Shown: positions 49,129-58,904 of the stretch, piece by piece | Numbering within the stretch: position 1 is the stretch's first letter | How the letters are laid out: every line of letters begins with the position of its first letter | Origin: Paenibacillus sinopodophylli | GTDB lineage: Bacteria; Bacillota; Bacilli; Paenibacillales; Paenibacillaceae | Assembly (NCBI RefSeq): GCF_005930355.1 | Contig: NZ_VDBO01000010.1 | Coordinates: 90,575 to 154,574 of the forward strand | Length of the DNA: 64,000 nucleotides | Direction of reading: 5' to 3' | Translations under genes and position numbers: made by a program | Notes under the pieces: model-generated | The model's database searches: none | Told to the model about the DNA's origin: nothing | Seen by the model: only the letters and a program-made list of their open reading frames with translations

Positions 49129-50181
49129 ATGACAACAAACTATGCTGGCTTGCAATCGGTCATTTGGACTGAGGACAGGCTCGACCTGCTCGATCAACGG
49201 CTACTGCCAGAGGAAATTGTATACTTATCCTTACTGACTGCTGAGGATGTATGGGAAGCCATCCGCCATCTTAAGGTTCGCGGCGCCCCTGCAATCGGTA
49301 TTTCTGCCGCATATGGAGTCGTACTCGGCAGCCGAAATGAGCAATCGACAGAAGCATGGCTTGCGGAAGTTATTAAACAGGCCGAATATTTAGCAACATC
49401 ACGACCTACTGCCGTCAACTTATTCTGGGCGCTGGATCGCATGAAGGCTGCTGCTGCAGACTATGCAGCACAAGGCCTTAGTCTTGAAGCAAGTAAAGCC
49501 GCTCTACTCGCTGAAGCCATTGCCATTCAAAGCGAGGACGAGGAAACGAATAGAATGATCGGTGAACACGCGCTCTCGCTGTTCAAGGATGACATGGGTG
49601 TTCTTACCCATTGTAATGCCGGAGGCCTGGCCACAGCCAAGTACGGTACTGCGCTTGCTCCATTCTACTTGGCTCTTGAACGCGGAATCACGCTTCGCGT
49701 ATTCGCTGACGAGACTCGTCCCGTTCTTCAAGGAGCACGCCTCACAGCCTTCGAATTACAGCAGGCAGGTGTTGATGTCACCTTGATCTGCGACAACATG
49801 GCAGGGATGATTATGTCCAAAGGCTGGGTGGATGCGGTTATCGTCGGTACAGACCGCGTAGCAGCGAACGGCGATGTAGCTAACAAAATCGGTACGTACA
49901 GCGTTGCTGTTCTCGCCAAAGCACATGGTATTCCATTCTATGTTGCCAGCCCGCTATCCACAATCGATTTGAATACACCTACTGGCTCTGAGATTCCTAT
50001 TGAAGAACGGAATGCGGAAGAAATTACAGAAGGCTTCGGCAAACGTACTGCGCCGCAAGGCATCAAAGTGTACAATCCAGCTTTCGACATTACGCCTAAT
50101 GAATATGTAACAGCCATTATTACCGAGAAAGGCATCGTCCAGGCTCCGTATGATGTCAATCTTCGCAAACTGTTCGACTAA
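49129..50181 (+). CDS. mtnA: S-methyl-5-thioribose-1-phosphate isomerase MtnA
   Basis: 350 residues, normal length. RGAPAIGISAAYGVVLGS, the catalytic cysteine in VLTHCNAGGLATAKYGTAL, ETRPVLQGARLTAFELQQAG, CDNMAG (catalytic Asp) and GTDRVAANGDVANKIGTYS identify MtnA among the eIF2B-like proteins. It makes methylthioribulose-1-phosphate, the second step after MtnK. A strong terminator follows. Confidence 0.96.
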   Translation: MTTNYAGLQSVIWTEDRLDLLDQRLLPEEIVYLSLLTAEDVWEAIRHLKVRGAPAIGISAAYGVVLGSRNEQSTEAWLAEVIKQAEYLATSRPTAVNLFWALDRMKAAAADYAAQGLSLEASKAALLAEAIAIQSEDEETNRMIGEHALSLFKDDMGVLTHCNAGGLATAKYGTALAPFYLALERGITLRVFADETRPVLQGARLTAFELQQAGVDVTLICDNMAGMIMSKGWVDAVIVGTDRVAANGDVANKIGTYSVAVLAKAHGIPFYVASPLSTIDLNTPTGSEIPIEERNAEEITEGFGKRTAPQGIKVYNPAFDITPNEYVTAIITEKGIVQAPYDVNLRKLFD

Positions 50182-50195
50182 TTGACTTCAATGAC

Positions 50196-50251
50196 AAAGA
50201 GCCCTAATCCCCTCGCGGTTATAGATCCGGCAAGGAGGAATAGGGCTCTTT
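50196..50251. terminator. Terminator between mtnA and yunC
   Basis: AAAGAGCCCTA pairs with TAGGGCTCTTT, flanked by A and T runs, so it can serve both convergent genes. Confidence 0.85.
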
Positions 50252-50262
50252 AGCTTCTTGAT

Positions 50263-50568
50263 CTACAGCATTAATTGCAGCGCATCTGAGCCTTTCATGC
50301 CGACGACGACACCAATTGACTCAGCGGTTGTTGTAACCGACTCCAAAGGAGCAGCCAGCAATTCTTCAAGCGTTCGCACGCCGACAGCCCGCCCGGCCAA
50401 AATTTCTCGGTCCCTAAGACGCTCATTAAGCAGTGATACGTCCAGCGCGCCGCACATAATATATCCTTTGTCTGTCATAATAGCCAGCAGCGTCGTCTTG
50501 GGCAGCTTCACTTCGACGCCAAGCACGGTTTCTCCATTCTCAAGCGTGAACGGAACCATCCGCATCAT
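50263..50568 (-). CDS. yunC: DUF1805 family protein YunC
   Basis: 101 residues: GVEVKLPKTTLLAIMTDKGY, IMCGALDVSLLNERL, ILAGRAVGVRTLEELL and PLESVTTTAESIGVV are nearly invariant in the YunC/DUF1805 family. ATG 50568 is chosen because GGAGGGGG lies upstream; starts further up read through that site. Role unknown. In B. subtilis yunC and yunD are neighbours, whereas here yunD is 15 kb away. Confidence 0.9.
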   Translation of the reverse strand: MMRMVPFTLENGETVLGVEVKLPKTTLLAIMTDKGYIMCGALDVSLLNERLRDREILAGRAVGVRTLEELLAAPLESVTTTAESIGVVVGMKGSDALQLML

Positions 50569-50732
50569 TTTGGATCCACCCCCTTCAAACCGCATAATAA
50601 GAGGCATTGCACTGCAAGTTCAGTATATGCGATAAATATTTTGACAGTGTTGGTTAAATGCTCATTTATGGCTGTACATTATTGTTCTCATTAGTGGTAT
50701 ATTAGTACTACATCAAACAGTTCGGAGGTCCT

Positions 50733-51278
50733 ATGGAAAAACAAAGCTCATCCCCCACCCAAAATTCTTTTGTTTTTAACATTGAAGTGCTTGTAGATGC
50801 TAAAAACAATGCGGAAGCGCTGGAACAACTGCTCCACTCACTTAATCGTTCAGGTTATGCTGATTTCCGCATTTTATCTGGTATTCAGCTAGGTGATCAA
50901 ATTGATCAACGAAAAATGAATGCAACTGCAATTATTGATATCCCTGTTGAGCCGAATTCGACTGAAAACGTTACCACTACGAATCAAGCTGCTGCTGTTG
51001 ATAGTGACAAAAAAGAAACTAAAAAGTCTGCCAAAAAGTCAGACAAGCCTTCAACTGAAGCTTTAGACGAGCTAAGCTATTTTGACCGAATAAAAGCGAT
51101 CATGAAAAACAACACATTGATTAGACTGATTGTGAATAAGGGACTTGGCATAAAGCTAAATATACCTTGCAGAATCATTAACATAGATGAGGCTGAGAAT
51201 ATCATTACCGTCTATCATGTTGATGAGAAACAAGTCTATACGTTTCGATTGAATGAGATCGAAGATTTTTTTTACTAA
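50733..51278 (+). CDS. Conserved protein of unknown function with an Sm-like C-terminal domain
   Basis: 181 residues in three parts. Residues 1-75 are alpha/beta (SFVFNIEVLVDAKNNAEALE, LLHSLNRSGYADFRILSGIQ). Residues 76-110 are a low-complexity Lys/Ser/Thr linker (DKKETKKSAKKSDKP). Residues 115-181 hold a helix, then strands KLNIPCRIINIDEAENIITV and YHVDEKQVYTFRLNEIEDF, which look like a small Sm/SH3-type barrel. No catalytic motif. GGAGG precedes the ATG. Function not recognised. Confidence 0.7.
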   Translation: MEKQSSSPTQNSFVFNIEVLVDAKNNAEALEQLLHSLNRSGYADFRILSGIQLGDQIDQRKMNATAIIDIPVEPNSTENVTTTNQAAAVDSDKKETKKSAKKSDKPSTEALDELSYFDRIKAIMKNNTLIRLIVNKGLGIKLNIPCRIINIDEAENIITVYHVDEKQVYTFRLNEIEDFFY

Positions 51279-51309
51279 GCAGCTATTGGTGGAATGAGCT
51301 TCATTGTAA

Positions 51310-51360
51310 CAAAAAGAAGGTGTTTCACAGGCGAGGGGCCTCTGAAACACCTTCTTCTCT
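51310..51360. terminator. Bidirectional terminator between convergent genes
   Basis: AGAAGGTGTTTCA pairs with TGAAACACCTTCT, with GAGG/CCTC closing the loop; A and T runs lie on either side. Confidence 0.85.
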
Positions 51361-51366
51361 TTATAT

Positions 51367-53271
51367 TTAGCTTGCCGCAAGCATTTGTTCAATGTTCTCG
51401 CTCGATACTGGCGGGCTCCAGAAAAATCCTTGCATCTCATCACATTTGTGCTTGCGGAGAAACTCCATTTGACCCTCAGTCTCAACGCCCTCTGCAATCA
51501 CTTGAATATTCAGGTTGTGAGCCATCGCGATGATTGCCGCCACGATCTCGGCATCGCTTGGATCCTGTTGAATATCGCGTACAAAAGAGCGATCGATCTT
51601 CAATCGATCAATCGGGAAGTTTTTCAAATAATGAAAAGAGCTGTAACCTGTTCCGAAATCATCTACGCTGATATTGACTCCTAGATCCGTTAAGTCTAAT
51701 AGGCACCTGGATACATGGCTGACATCCATCGTCATGGACTCTGTAATTTCAAGATCAAGATACTTAGGATCAAGTCCAGTCTTCTGGAGTACTTCGGAAA
51801 CTTTGCTCGCCAGATCATTCTGCACGAATTGTCTAATCGATAGATTAACGGACACTGGTATCGCAGGAAGACCAGCTTCTTGCCAAGCTTTGTTCTGACG
51901 GCAAGCCTCTTCGAGCACCCAATCGCCAATCTGAACGATCATCCCGCTCTCTTCAGCTAATGGAATGAAACTTCCTGGCGGAATCATCCCCTTCAGCGGG
52001 TGTTCCCAACGAACAAGCGCCTCAACGCCAACCATCGTTCCGGTTACCAAATCATATTGCGGCTGATAATGAAGAATAAACTCGCTGCGCTGAATCGCAC
52101 GGTACATTTCATGCTGCAGTGTGAGCCGCTCCAGCGACGAGTTGCTCCAGCTGTCCGAATAAAGCAAGCAATCGTTTTTACCGCTTTCCTTCACCTTGAC
52201 GAGCGCCATATCCGCCTTCTTAATCAAAGCGTAGCTATCATCATTTTCCTCGCGATTCGTGACAAGACCTATGCTTGCCGTAATATGTAAGGGGAATCCG
52301 CTGAGCTCATATGGCTCTTCAATGGCTTTCAATAACTGTCTGGACAACTCGAGCAAATGTTTCTCCGACTGAACATTGCAATACAATAAGGCAAACTCAT
52401 CGCCTTCCATTCGAGCTGCGAAATCATTTTCTGTGAAGTCGCGATTTAGTCTTTCAGCAACCTGCATAAGCAGAATGTCGCCGAATTCACGTCCAAATGA
52501 GGCATTCACGAGTTTAAAACGATCCAAGTCCAAATAACAAATACCGACTACCCGCTCCTCTTCCTTTGCTCTTGCGAGTGTTTCAGTCAGCTTCATCTGG
52601 AATAAGGTTCGATTCGGCAATCCTGTCATATCATCGTAATAAGCCATATAGCGAATCCGTTCCACATTCCGCTTCCGATCGCTTAAATCTTGGCTGATGA
52701 CAACCGTTCCAATCACTTCATCCTCTTGAATCATAGGCGAACATACGACTTGTAGTTCCAGTGGAAATCCAGAGCCATGCGTAACGTTGATATTGATTTG
52801 CTTCGTTTCGCCGAGGAGAGCACTCTCGAAGGTCTCATTCAGTAATTGCCTGCTGCCAGGGTCAACGATCCGGTCTATCGGTTCTCCAATGAGGTCAGAA
52901 CGGTGATAGCCTAGCGTGCGGCTCGAGGCTTCATTCATTTCCATAAAATTCCCGTTTTTATCTAATACAGCAAGCGGTACCGCATCCGAGCGGAGCAGCG
53001 TCTCTACAATTGCTGTATGATAATTCTGAAAACTGAATGCTGTACTTCTCTTGATATAAACGATTATAGCCGTAACGAACAGCGATGCAGCTATCGCTGC
53101 AGCGGTCCATTTGTACATGATGTTAGAAATAAGCAGTACAGATACACTGATCCATACTAATGCAAGTGCTGTAAGCAGACAACTAATAATCACTGAACCG
53201 TTAACTGCTTGCTTAATAGGCTGCTGATTCATTTGATTAGGAAAACCATCCATCCGTTTCTTCACGCACAA
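51367..53271 (-). CDS. Membrane-anchored PAS-GGDEF-EAL protein (c-di-GMP turnover)
   Basis: 634 residues: two membrane helices (~27-75), a PAS domain (~85-205, with a PAC-like end), GGDEF (~205-365) and EAL (~380-630). The GGDEF signature reads RMEGDEF, with Glu in place of the first Gly, so cyclase activity is doubtful. The EAL domain keeps VEALVRWEHP, NLSIRQF, LEITES, DDFGTGYSSFHYL, KIDRSFV and EGVE, so it should hydrolyse c-di-GMP. The most likely role is a phosphodiesterase with a sensory or GTP-binding GGDEF. The start codon (TTG 53271) is uncertain. Confidence 0.9.
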   Translation of the reverse strand: MCVKKRMDGFPNQMNQQPIKQAVNGSVIISCLLTALALVWISVSVLLISNIMYKWTAAAIAASLFVTAIIVYIKRSTAFSFQNYHTAIVETLLRSDAVPLAVLDKNGNFMEMNEASSRTLGYHRSDLIGEPIDRIVDPGSRQLLNETFESALLGETKQININVTHGSGFPLELQVVCSPMIQEDEVIGTVVISQDLSDRKRNVERIRYMAYYDDMTGLPNRTLFQMKLTETLARAKEEERVVGICYLDLDRFKLVNASFGREFGDILLMQVAERLNRDFTENDFAARMEGDEFALLYCNVQSEKHLLELSRQLLKAIEEPYELSGFPLHITASIGLVTNREENDDSYALIKKADMALVKVKESGKNDCLLYSDSWSNSSLERLTLQHEMYRAIQRSEFILHYQPQYDLVTGTMVGVEALVRWEHPLKGMIPPGSFIPLAEESGMIVQIGDWVLEEACRQNKAWQEAGLPAIPVSVNLSIRQFVQNDLASKVSEVLQKTGLDPKYLDLEITESMTMDVSHVSRCLLDLTDLGVNISVDDFGTGYSSFHYLKNFPIDRLKIDRSFVRDIQQDPSDAEIVAAIIAMAHNLNIQVIAEGVETEGQMEFLRKHKCDEMQGFFWSPPVSSENIEQMLAAS

Positions 53272-53409
53272 ACGTCCTTCCTCTACTTCGAGTCAAGTGA
53301 GTGTTTGCTTTATTATAAACGATGTGTGCCCTCTGGTATAGAAATATTTACTAAAGCTAAATATTAGGCACTTCTCATGCCTAATATTGCTTCTTCATTC
53401 CTTTTAATG

Positions 53410-53802
53410 TCATTTAATTCGGATATTACTTTTGTTTTTCATAGCTGCAATAATGACGCATGTCCATCCTGCAAGAATCGCTACTCCGCCAATAGGCGTC
53501 ACCATGCCAAGCTTGCTAAAGCCAGTAATTGAAAGAATATAGAGACTGCCGCTGAAAATAATCATTCCTGTCAGAATGAGTCGTCCACCATTCTGCACTA
53601 GCTTTCCTGCCTCAATTTGCTTGGAGAATAACGCGATGAGCATTAGAGCAAGCGCGCTATACATGTGATATCTCACACCTGTTTCGAAGATTTTCAAGTA
53701 ATGCTCAGTCAAATTCTCTTCAAGTCCATGCGCACCGAAAGCTCCGAGAGCAACAGCTATTGCGGCATTTATTGCACCTATCGTAAAATATTTTGGAAAC
53801 AT
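53410..53802 (-). CDS. DUF423 family membrane protein (YwdK-like)
   Basis: 130 residues with four membrane helices. It has the DUF423 motifs GAFGAHGLEENL, FETGVRYHMYSALALMLIAL, GMIIFSGSLYILSITGFSKL and ITPIGGVAILAGW-like VTPIGGVAILAGW. ATG 53802 follows AAAGGATTG; the longer frame upstream to 54315 runs antisense to the next gene and is rejected. Function of the family unknown. Confidence 0.9.
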   Translation of the reverse strand: MFPKYFTIGAINAAIAVALGAFGAHGLEENLTEHYLKIFETGVRYHMYSALALMLIALFSKQIEAGKLVQNGGRLILTGMIIFSGSLYILSITGFSKLGMVTPIGGVAILAGWTCVIIAAMKNKSNIRIK

Positions 53803-53866
53803 GTAGTTTTCAATCCTTTCAAGTTTGTGTATAATTTTACCGTAATTAGTAAAGGAGACGATATAT

Positions 53867-54364
53867 ATGGATAATGAATCGAATAACATCCCAAACCAGC
53901 CCACGCCTAATGATCCATTCGAATCAAAGCCGATTTTCTCGAATGAGCCAATCATTGACTCAGGTCCGAAGAAACAATCTGGTCTCGGTATTGCTTCCTT
54001 CATCATCGGCCTAGCAGCTGTTGTGCTTCTCATCATTGCCTTTGCCACCGGCAGCAGCTTCACCAGCCAACTGGCAGATTCCAACTTGATCATTACAGAC
54101 CCCGAAGACACCGCAGCCGTACAGGCAGCTTTCGAAGAGCTTGGAGAAACGGTATTTGCTTCATTGGTCGTTGCTATCGTCTGTATATTCGGGGCAGGCT
54201 TTATCTCTTTTGTAGGTCTAATACTTGCTATCATTGCAGCTTGCTCCAGCAAACGCCGCAGACTATTCGGCGTCATTGGCATTGTACTTAATGTTGTTGT
54301 TATCATCGGCGGCATCAGCCTTTTAATAGGCGGCGTAGGCGCAATTGCAGCTAACTTAGCTTAA
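53867..54364 (+). CDS. Small membrane protein of unknown function (DUF4190-like)
   Basis: 165 residues. A 38-residue polar, Pro/Asn/Ser-rich N-terminus is followed by a helix (GIASFIIGLAAVVLLIIAFA), an extracytoplasmic acidic loop (~65-95, DSNLIITDPEDTAAVQAAFE) and two more helices (~98-125 and ~133-160) joined by SSKRRR. The layout resembles DUF4190-type proteins. GGAGACG precedes the ATG. Monocistronic, with a terminator right after it. Confidence 0.75.
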   Translation: MDNESNNIPNQPTPNDPFESKPIFSNEPIIDSGPKKQSGLGIASFIIGLAAVVLLIIAFATGSSFTSQLADSNLIITDPEDTAAVQAAFEELGETVFASLVVAIVCIFGAGFISFVGLILAIIAACSSKRRRLFGVIGIVLNVVVIIGGISLLIGGVGAIAANLA

Positions 54365-54381
54365 TAGCTCCGCTTTCTGAT

Positions 54382-54427
54382 AAAGTCTGCTTCAGCCTCG
54401 CAGGAGCGCTTGAAGCAGACTTTTTTA
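54382..54427 (+). terminator. Terminator after the small membrane protein gene
   Basis: AAGTCTGCTTCA pairs with TGAAGCAGACTT and is followed by TTTT. It lies 17 bases after the stop, just before the convergent sbcC end. Confidence 0.85.
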
Positions 54428-54433
54428 TTCCCT

Positions 54434-57400
54434 TTATTTCACAACCATTCGGGTGCGGCTAAAGCCTTCTTTCGTCTTATTGACCTCCAGGCATGCCGGG
54501 AACGCATCCTTCAGCTCCTGCACATGCGAGATCACACCAATCATCCTTCCTGCCTCCTGCAAGTCAACGAGCGTTGCAATGGCCTTCTGCAGTGATTCTT
54601 CGTCAAGCGACCCGAAGCCCTCATCGATAAACATCATCTCGATCATTATACCGCCCATATGGGATTGAATAACGTCCGTCATGCCAAGCGCCAAGCACAG
54701 GGAAGCATTGAACTTCTCACCGCCAGATAATGTCTTAACGTCACGATTCTGCCCTGTATAGGCATCGTACACATCCAGACCGAGCCCGCTTTGCTTGCCT
54801 CTTGTTTCCAGCCGTTCACTTCTCTGTAGAGAAAATTGGCCGTTTGACAAATCGTATAGCCGCGCATTTGCTGCTTGAAGAATTTGTTCCAAAAACTCGA
54901 TGAGGATGTAGCGCTCGAACGAAATTTTTAATGCATTATCGCCCTTCAGCATATGGAATACGTCCATGACTTCCTCAAGCTTTCCTTCCAGCTCCTTCAC
55001 TCGGTCAGTTGCCCGGCTTATCGAGACTGACAGCCGCTCTGTTGTTTGAGCTGACTGCCATGCGCTCTGAGCATCAGCCAGCAATTGCTCCAACTGCCGC
55101 TTGAACATGGACAGCGACTCCTCCAGCAGCAATAGATCTGTACGCGGTTTGCCAGCAAGCTCCCCTTGAAGCTCAACAAGCTGCTGCATGCTAGACGAAA
55201 CCAGCGTTCGATATGCAGCAATATCCACCTTCAGCTGTTCTCTTGCTGGGACAGGCAATACTGCCTCACTATAGTGCGCTGCTGTTGCAAAGCCCGCACT
55301 CGTCAATTCCTCGAGCAGCCTCTGCTCTGCTTTCTGCTTGCCAGCCTGCGCTTCCAGCGCCTGCTTCTCTGCTTGTGAAGCATATGCGTTATGTTCTGCC
55401 AGCTTCGCCGTTGCCAACTGAAGCTGCTCCTGTACGCCAGCCCAGGCTCTCTGGAGAGCCTCCGACACGGTTTGCTGCTCAGCCAGCTTAACGCTCAAAC
55501 GCTCAGGCGTGCGCAGCGATTCTGGCACTCTTGTGAGCTCCTGCTGCAGAACGGATTGCTGTGAGGTTTTCTCGATTGCCAGCTTCTGCCTCTCACGCTG
55601 AAGCTCATCCTTTACCAACATTTGTTTATCTAGCAGTTGTTCCTGACGCTCATATTGCTGTTTAAGCTCCGGCAGCTGCTTGGCTTTCAGCAGCAGCTTA
55701 TCCGTTGCCTCTTTCAATACTCGCCATTGCTTGACCAGCTCTGCGCGCTGCTCCTCAAGCATCACAGCCTGCAAGCCAATTTCGGCAAGCTCGCGCGCAC
55801 CTTCTTCCCTTGTCGCACGAGCCGCTGACGATTGCGCGCGCGCCTCTAGCCATTCCCGCTCCACCACAGCTAATTGCGCCTTAACCTCTTGCAGCTGCTG
55901 CCTGCTTGGAACCTCAGCCCCTATTTCCGCTTTAGATGGATGTTCCTCACTTCCGCATACCGGGCAGGGCTTGCCATCATGCAGATGTGCGGATAGAAGC
56001 GCAGCCTGGCCTTCTATCCAAGCTGCTTCTAGACGATCATGCTCCTGCTTCGCTTTGTTGAAGCTCTCTGCGAACTGCTTCTCGAGCTGAGCGATTCTTG
56101 CCATTTCTTTTTCTACATCCACCAAGCGCTTAAGCTGCTTTCCTTGCTGCTCCACCAAGCGAAGCTCGTCCTGCTTCTGAGCAAGTTCAGCTGTCTCAAA
56201 CTCCATCGTTTTTATAAGGGTTTGAGAAGATTGACGCGTCTCTCGAAGCTGAGCCAGCTCACCTTCCAATTGCGCAAGCTTAGCTTCACATGCCTTCTCC
56301 GCTTGCTCGAGCCGTTCAATCGCTTGCTGCTGACCTGCCAGTGTCTGGACGACAGGAACGAGTTCGAGCAATCGATTAAGCTCGCGCTCAGCCTCCCGAC
56401 GCTCATCTCCCTTCCGCTCCTCCTCAGCGTACCGCTCATCAGAAATCGCCTGCTCACTTACAGCGCTTGCCCGCTCAGCCAGCCGGATAGCCAGTTCGCT
56501 TGCTCGGGAGGACTCGTCTAGGGCAGCCTGTTCTGCCTGCTCCTTGTAAGGCGTTATGTGAGCAGCATTCTCTGCAAGCGCTAGCTGTACCTCTTTACGC
56601 TCATAGCTGCTGCTCTGCAACTTTAGCTGCTCAAGCTGGCTTTGCTTCCGTTCAAGCTCCTCATGCTTGCTGTTAATCGAGACAGCTGAACGCAGCTTCG
56701 TTTCTTCAGCATCAATTCGCTCCGCAAGAGAGGTTTTCTGCGATTCTGCTTCACCTGCAAGTCTGGTATAGTACGCGAGCTCCTGCTCCAGTCCTTCCAT
56801 CACCTGCCCCGAGCTGTATACCTCCTGCTTGAGTGTAATGGCAAGCTGGCCTTCTTCCCGCACAGGGAGAGACTCCTGAACCTGCTTCAAATAAGCTAGC
56901 TCCGAAGCCTTCGCTTCCTTTAACTGGTCTTGAAGCGCACGATGCTTCTGCTGGAAACGACTCTCCAGTCGTTCGTACAGCTCCGTCCGGAAGATTCGCC
57001 GCAAAATTTCTTCCTTGTTATCTGTATCAGAGGTTAGCAGCTTGCGAAATTCACCCTGCGGCAGCATAACGATCTGGCTGAACTGCTCCTTAGTCAAGCC
57101 GATAATTTGCTCCAGCCGAGCATTCACATCAGAGACGATAAACCGATCAACAGCAGGAACGGCCTCTCCGTTAGTCATTTCATACAATTCTGCTTTGCCG
57201 CCAGTTTCACTCTTATTGTTTCCCTTGCGATGAGGCATTTGCCTGATCACCATATAGCTTCTGCTTCCTAATGCAAATTCGAATTGAACGGAAGTATGTG
57301 TTTCCTCAGCGGCAAAATGACTGCGAAGCATACGCGAATCCGCACGATCCTCTCCGCTTGCCGTTCCATAAATCGCAAAACATATCGCATCAAAAATCGA

Positions 57401-57526
57401 CGTTTTGCCCGCCCCCGTATTGCCGGATATAACAAACAAGCGCCGATGCTCCAATTGGGAGAAGTCGATCGTCTCCGTGTCTCGATAAGAGCCAAAGGCG
57501 GTCATTGACAGTTTAATCGGTCTCAT
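54434..57526 (-). CDS. sbcC: DNA double-strand break nuclease subunit SbcC
   Basis: 1030 residues, the SMC/Rad50-like ATPase partner of SbcD. The Walker A GNTGAGKTSIFDAICFAIYG is at ~35-54. Long coiled coils flank a zinc hook GKPCPVCGSEEHPS (~540). The C-terminal half has the signature LSGGEKFNASLCLALG and Walker B MMFIDEGFGSLDEESL. The complex opens and trims hairpins and protein-blocked DNA ends. The start shares bases with the sbcD stop (TAATG), showing coupling. The coding strand here is rich in Leu/Glu/Gln codons, as expected for coiled coil. Confidence 0.96.
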   Translation of the reverse strand: MRPIKLSMTAFGSYRDTETIDFSQLEHRRLFVISGNTGAGKTSIFDAICFAIYGTASGEDRADSRMLRSHFAAEETHTSVQFEFALGSRSYMVIRQMPHRKGNNKSETGGKAELYEMTNGEAVPAVDRFIVSDVNARLEQIIGLTKEQFSQIVMLPQGEFRKLLTSDTDNKEEILRRIFRTELYERLESRFQQKHRALQDQLKEAKASELAYLKQVQESLPVREEGQLAITLKQEVYSSGQVMEGLEQELAYYTRLAGEAESQKTSLAERIDAEETKLRSAVSINSKHEELERKQSQLEQLKLQSSSYERKEVQLALAENAAHITPYKEQAEQAALDESSRASELAIRLAERASAVSEQAISDERYAEEERKGDERREAERELNRLLELVPVVQTLAGQQQAIERLEQAEKACEAKLAQLEGELAQLRETRQSSQTLIKTMEFETAELAQKQDELRLVEQQGKQLKRLVDVEKEMARIAQLEKQFAESFNKAKQEHDRLEAAWIEGQAALLSAHLHDGKPCPVCGSEEHPSKAEIGAEVPSRQQLQEVKAQLAVVEREWLEARAQSSAARATREEGARELAEIGLQAVMLEEQRAELVKQWRVLKEATDKLLLKAKQLPELKQQYERQEQLLDKQMLVKDELQRERQKLAIEKTSQQSVLQQELTRVPESLRTPERLSVKLAEQQTVSEALQRAWAGVQEQLQLATAKLAEHNAYASQAEKQALEAQAGKQKAEQRLLEELTSAGFATAAHYSEAVLPVPAREQLKVDIAAYRTLVSSSMQQLVELQGELAGKPRTDLLLLEESLSMFKRQLEQLLADAQSAWQSAQTTERLSVSISRATDRVKELEGKLEEVMDVFHMLKGDNALKISFERYILIEFLEQILQAANARLYDLSNGQFSLQRSERLETRGKQSGLGLDVYDAYTGQNRDVKTLSGGEKFNASLCLALGMTDVIQSHMGGIMIEMMFIDEGFGSLDEESLQKAIATLVDLQEAGRMIGVISHVQELKDAFPACLEVNKTKEGFSRTRMVVK

Positions 57527-58698
57527 TAGGCCCCTCCTTCCTCGCGCAGCAGCTCTGCATAGGTATCTGCGAACAACTTCTTCTTCCCTTCAGCAAGCGG
57601 CTGCCCCTTAACCTCCTGATAGAAGGCAGCAAACAAATCAATCGGGTCTGCTTCACGTCTTCTCACCGCAGCACTTGAATCATTGCTTTTCATTGAAGCA
57701 GCCAAGTTGCTCGACATGATCGTACGGCGCTCGACATGCAGTGCATTCGGATATACTGCACGCACCTTCTCCATCGGAAACAGCACGGGGTTATCGTTAA
57801 GAAGTGTAACGAATACATAGTCATCGTTCACAGGATGCTTTTCGATTTCTTCAATAGAAGCAGCAATTCGCCGCATATTGCGGAGCGGCTTCAGTTCACG
57901 CTTCTCAATCTTTGAGACGCCGCCTGCGTCCAGCTCAATAACGAAGTATCCCTTCGCATGATGCTCTTCCGAGATCGAATATTTGAGCGGCGAGCCCGCA
58001 TATCTTATCGTATCGTTTTTGACGAAATGAGCCTGATGCAAGTGACCGAGCGCCGTATAGTGAAAAGGTTCGAAATAAGCCGCACTCACATGCTCCGCCC
58101 CGCCAATTGACAATGGGCGCTCCGAATCACTCGTATTCTGCTCGGGCTCACCTGTCGCCGTAACGAAAGCGTGTCCGATAAACACATGACGAGCCCCCAC
58201 TGCCATGCTTGCGATAATCCCTTCCGTTATTGAACGCATAGCATCGTCATGCGTCTTAATCGATTCATCCTTACGCGCATAGCGAACCTGTGCGGGATCT
58301 GCATAAGGAACCAAGTGAAAATGAACCTCGCCATGTTCATCTCGAAGGACGATTGGCTCAATGACCTCTCGCAGCTGACCGGCCAAATACAAGCCGCGCT
58401 TCTCCATCATTTTCGTACCAAAGTTGATACGGTCAGGACTGTCATGATTGCCAGATATAGCCAAAACAGGTATCTCCATATCTACTACAATTCGGCTTAG
58501 CAGCTCATCCAGAAGCTCGACAGCTTCCGTCGGCGGAACCGCTCTGTCATAGAGATCTCCCGCAATAATAACCGCATCTGGACGCTCCTGCTCGATCGCT
58601 CGCAGCAGTTGCTCCAGAACATAACGCTGATCCGCTGTCATATAAACGCCTTGTACGAGCTTGCCTAAATGCCAGTCCGCTGTATGAAATAATTTCAT
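57526..58698 (-). CDS. sbcD: DNA double-strand break nuclease subunit SbcD
   Basis: 390 residues with the Mre11-type phosphoesterase motifs: FHTADWHLGK (~3-12), IIAGDLYDRAVPP, LAISGNHDSPDRI, IGHAFVTA and LGHLHQAH, all metal ligands present. It is the nuclease of the SbcCD complex. ATG 58698 follows AAAGGATG; the frame upstream to 58749 has no better site. Operon order sbcD-sbcC is the usual one. Confidence 0.96.
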   Translation of the reverse strand: MKLFHTADWHLGKLVQGVYMTADQRYVLEQLLRAIEQERPDAVIIAGDLYDRAVPPTEAVELLDELLSRIVVDMEIPVLAISGNHDSPDRINFGTKMMEKRGLYLAGQLREVIEPIVLRDEHGEVHFHLVPYADPAQVRYARKDESIKTHDDAMRSITEGIIASMAVGARHVFIGHAFVTATGEPEQNTSDSERPLSIGGAEHVSAAYFEPFHYTALGHLHQAHFVKNDTIRYAGSPLKYSISEEHHAKGYFVIELDAGGVSKIEKRELKPLRNMRRIAASIEEIEKHPVNDDYVFVTLLNDNPVLFPMEKVRAVYPNALHVERRTIMSSNLAASMKSNDSSAAVRRREADPIDLFAAFYQEVKGQPLAEGKKKLFADTYAELLREEGGA

Positions 58699-58904
58699 TC
58701 GTTCCAAACATCCTTTCCTCGCACAACGAATTGCATTCAAATTATGCATACTTGTCTACCTTTTATATTACCATTTGCCTGCATCTATCGCATAGCCTAG
58801 TGGAATGGATACGATCATGCTTGCGTATTGCAGCAAACCGCGATAAAGTTAACCAAGCTTCATGCTTTGCCTTCATCATTCTTGCTAATCGGAGGTTCAC
58901 CACA

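Noticed and set aside
53803..54315. N-terminal extension of the DUF423 frame
   Set aside because: It is antisense to the small membrane protein gene at 53867-54364; the DUF423 start with its ribosome binding site is ATG 53802.
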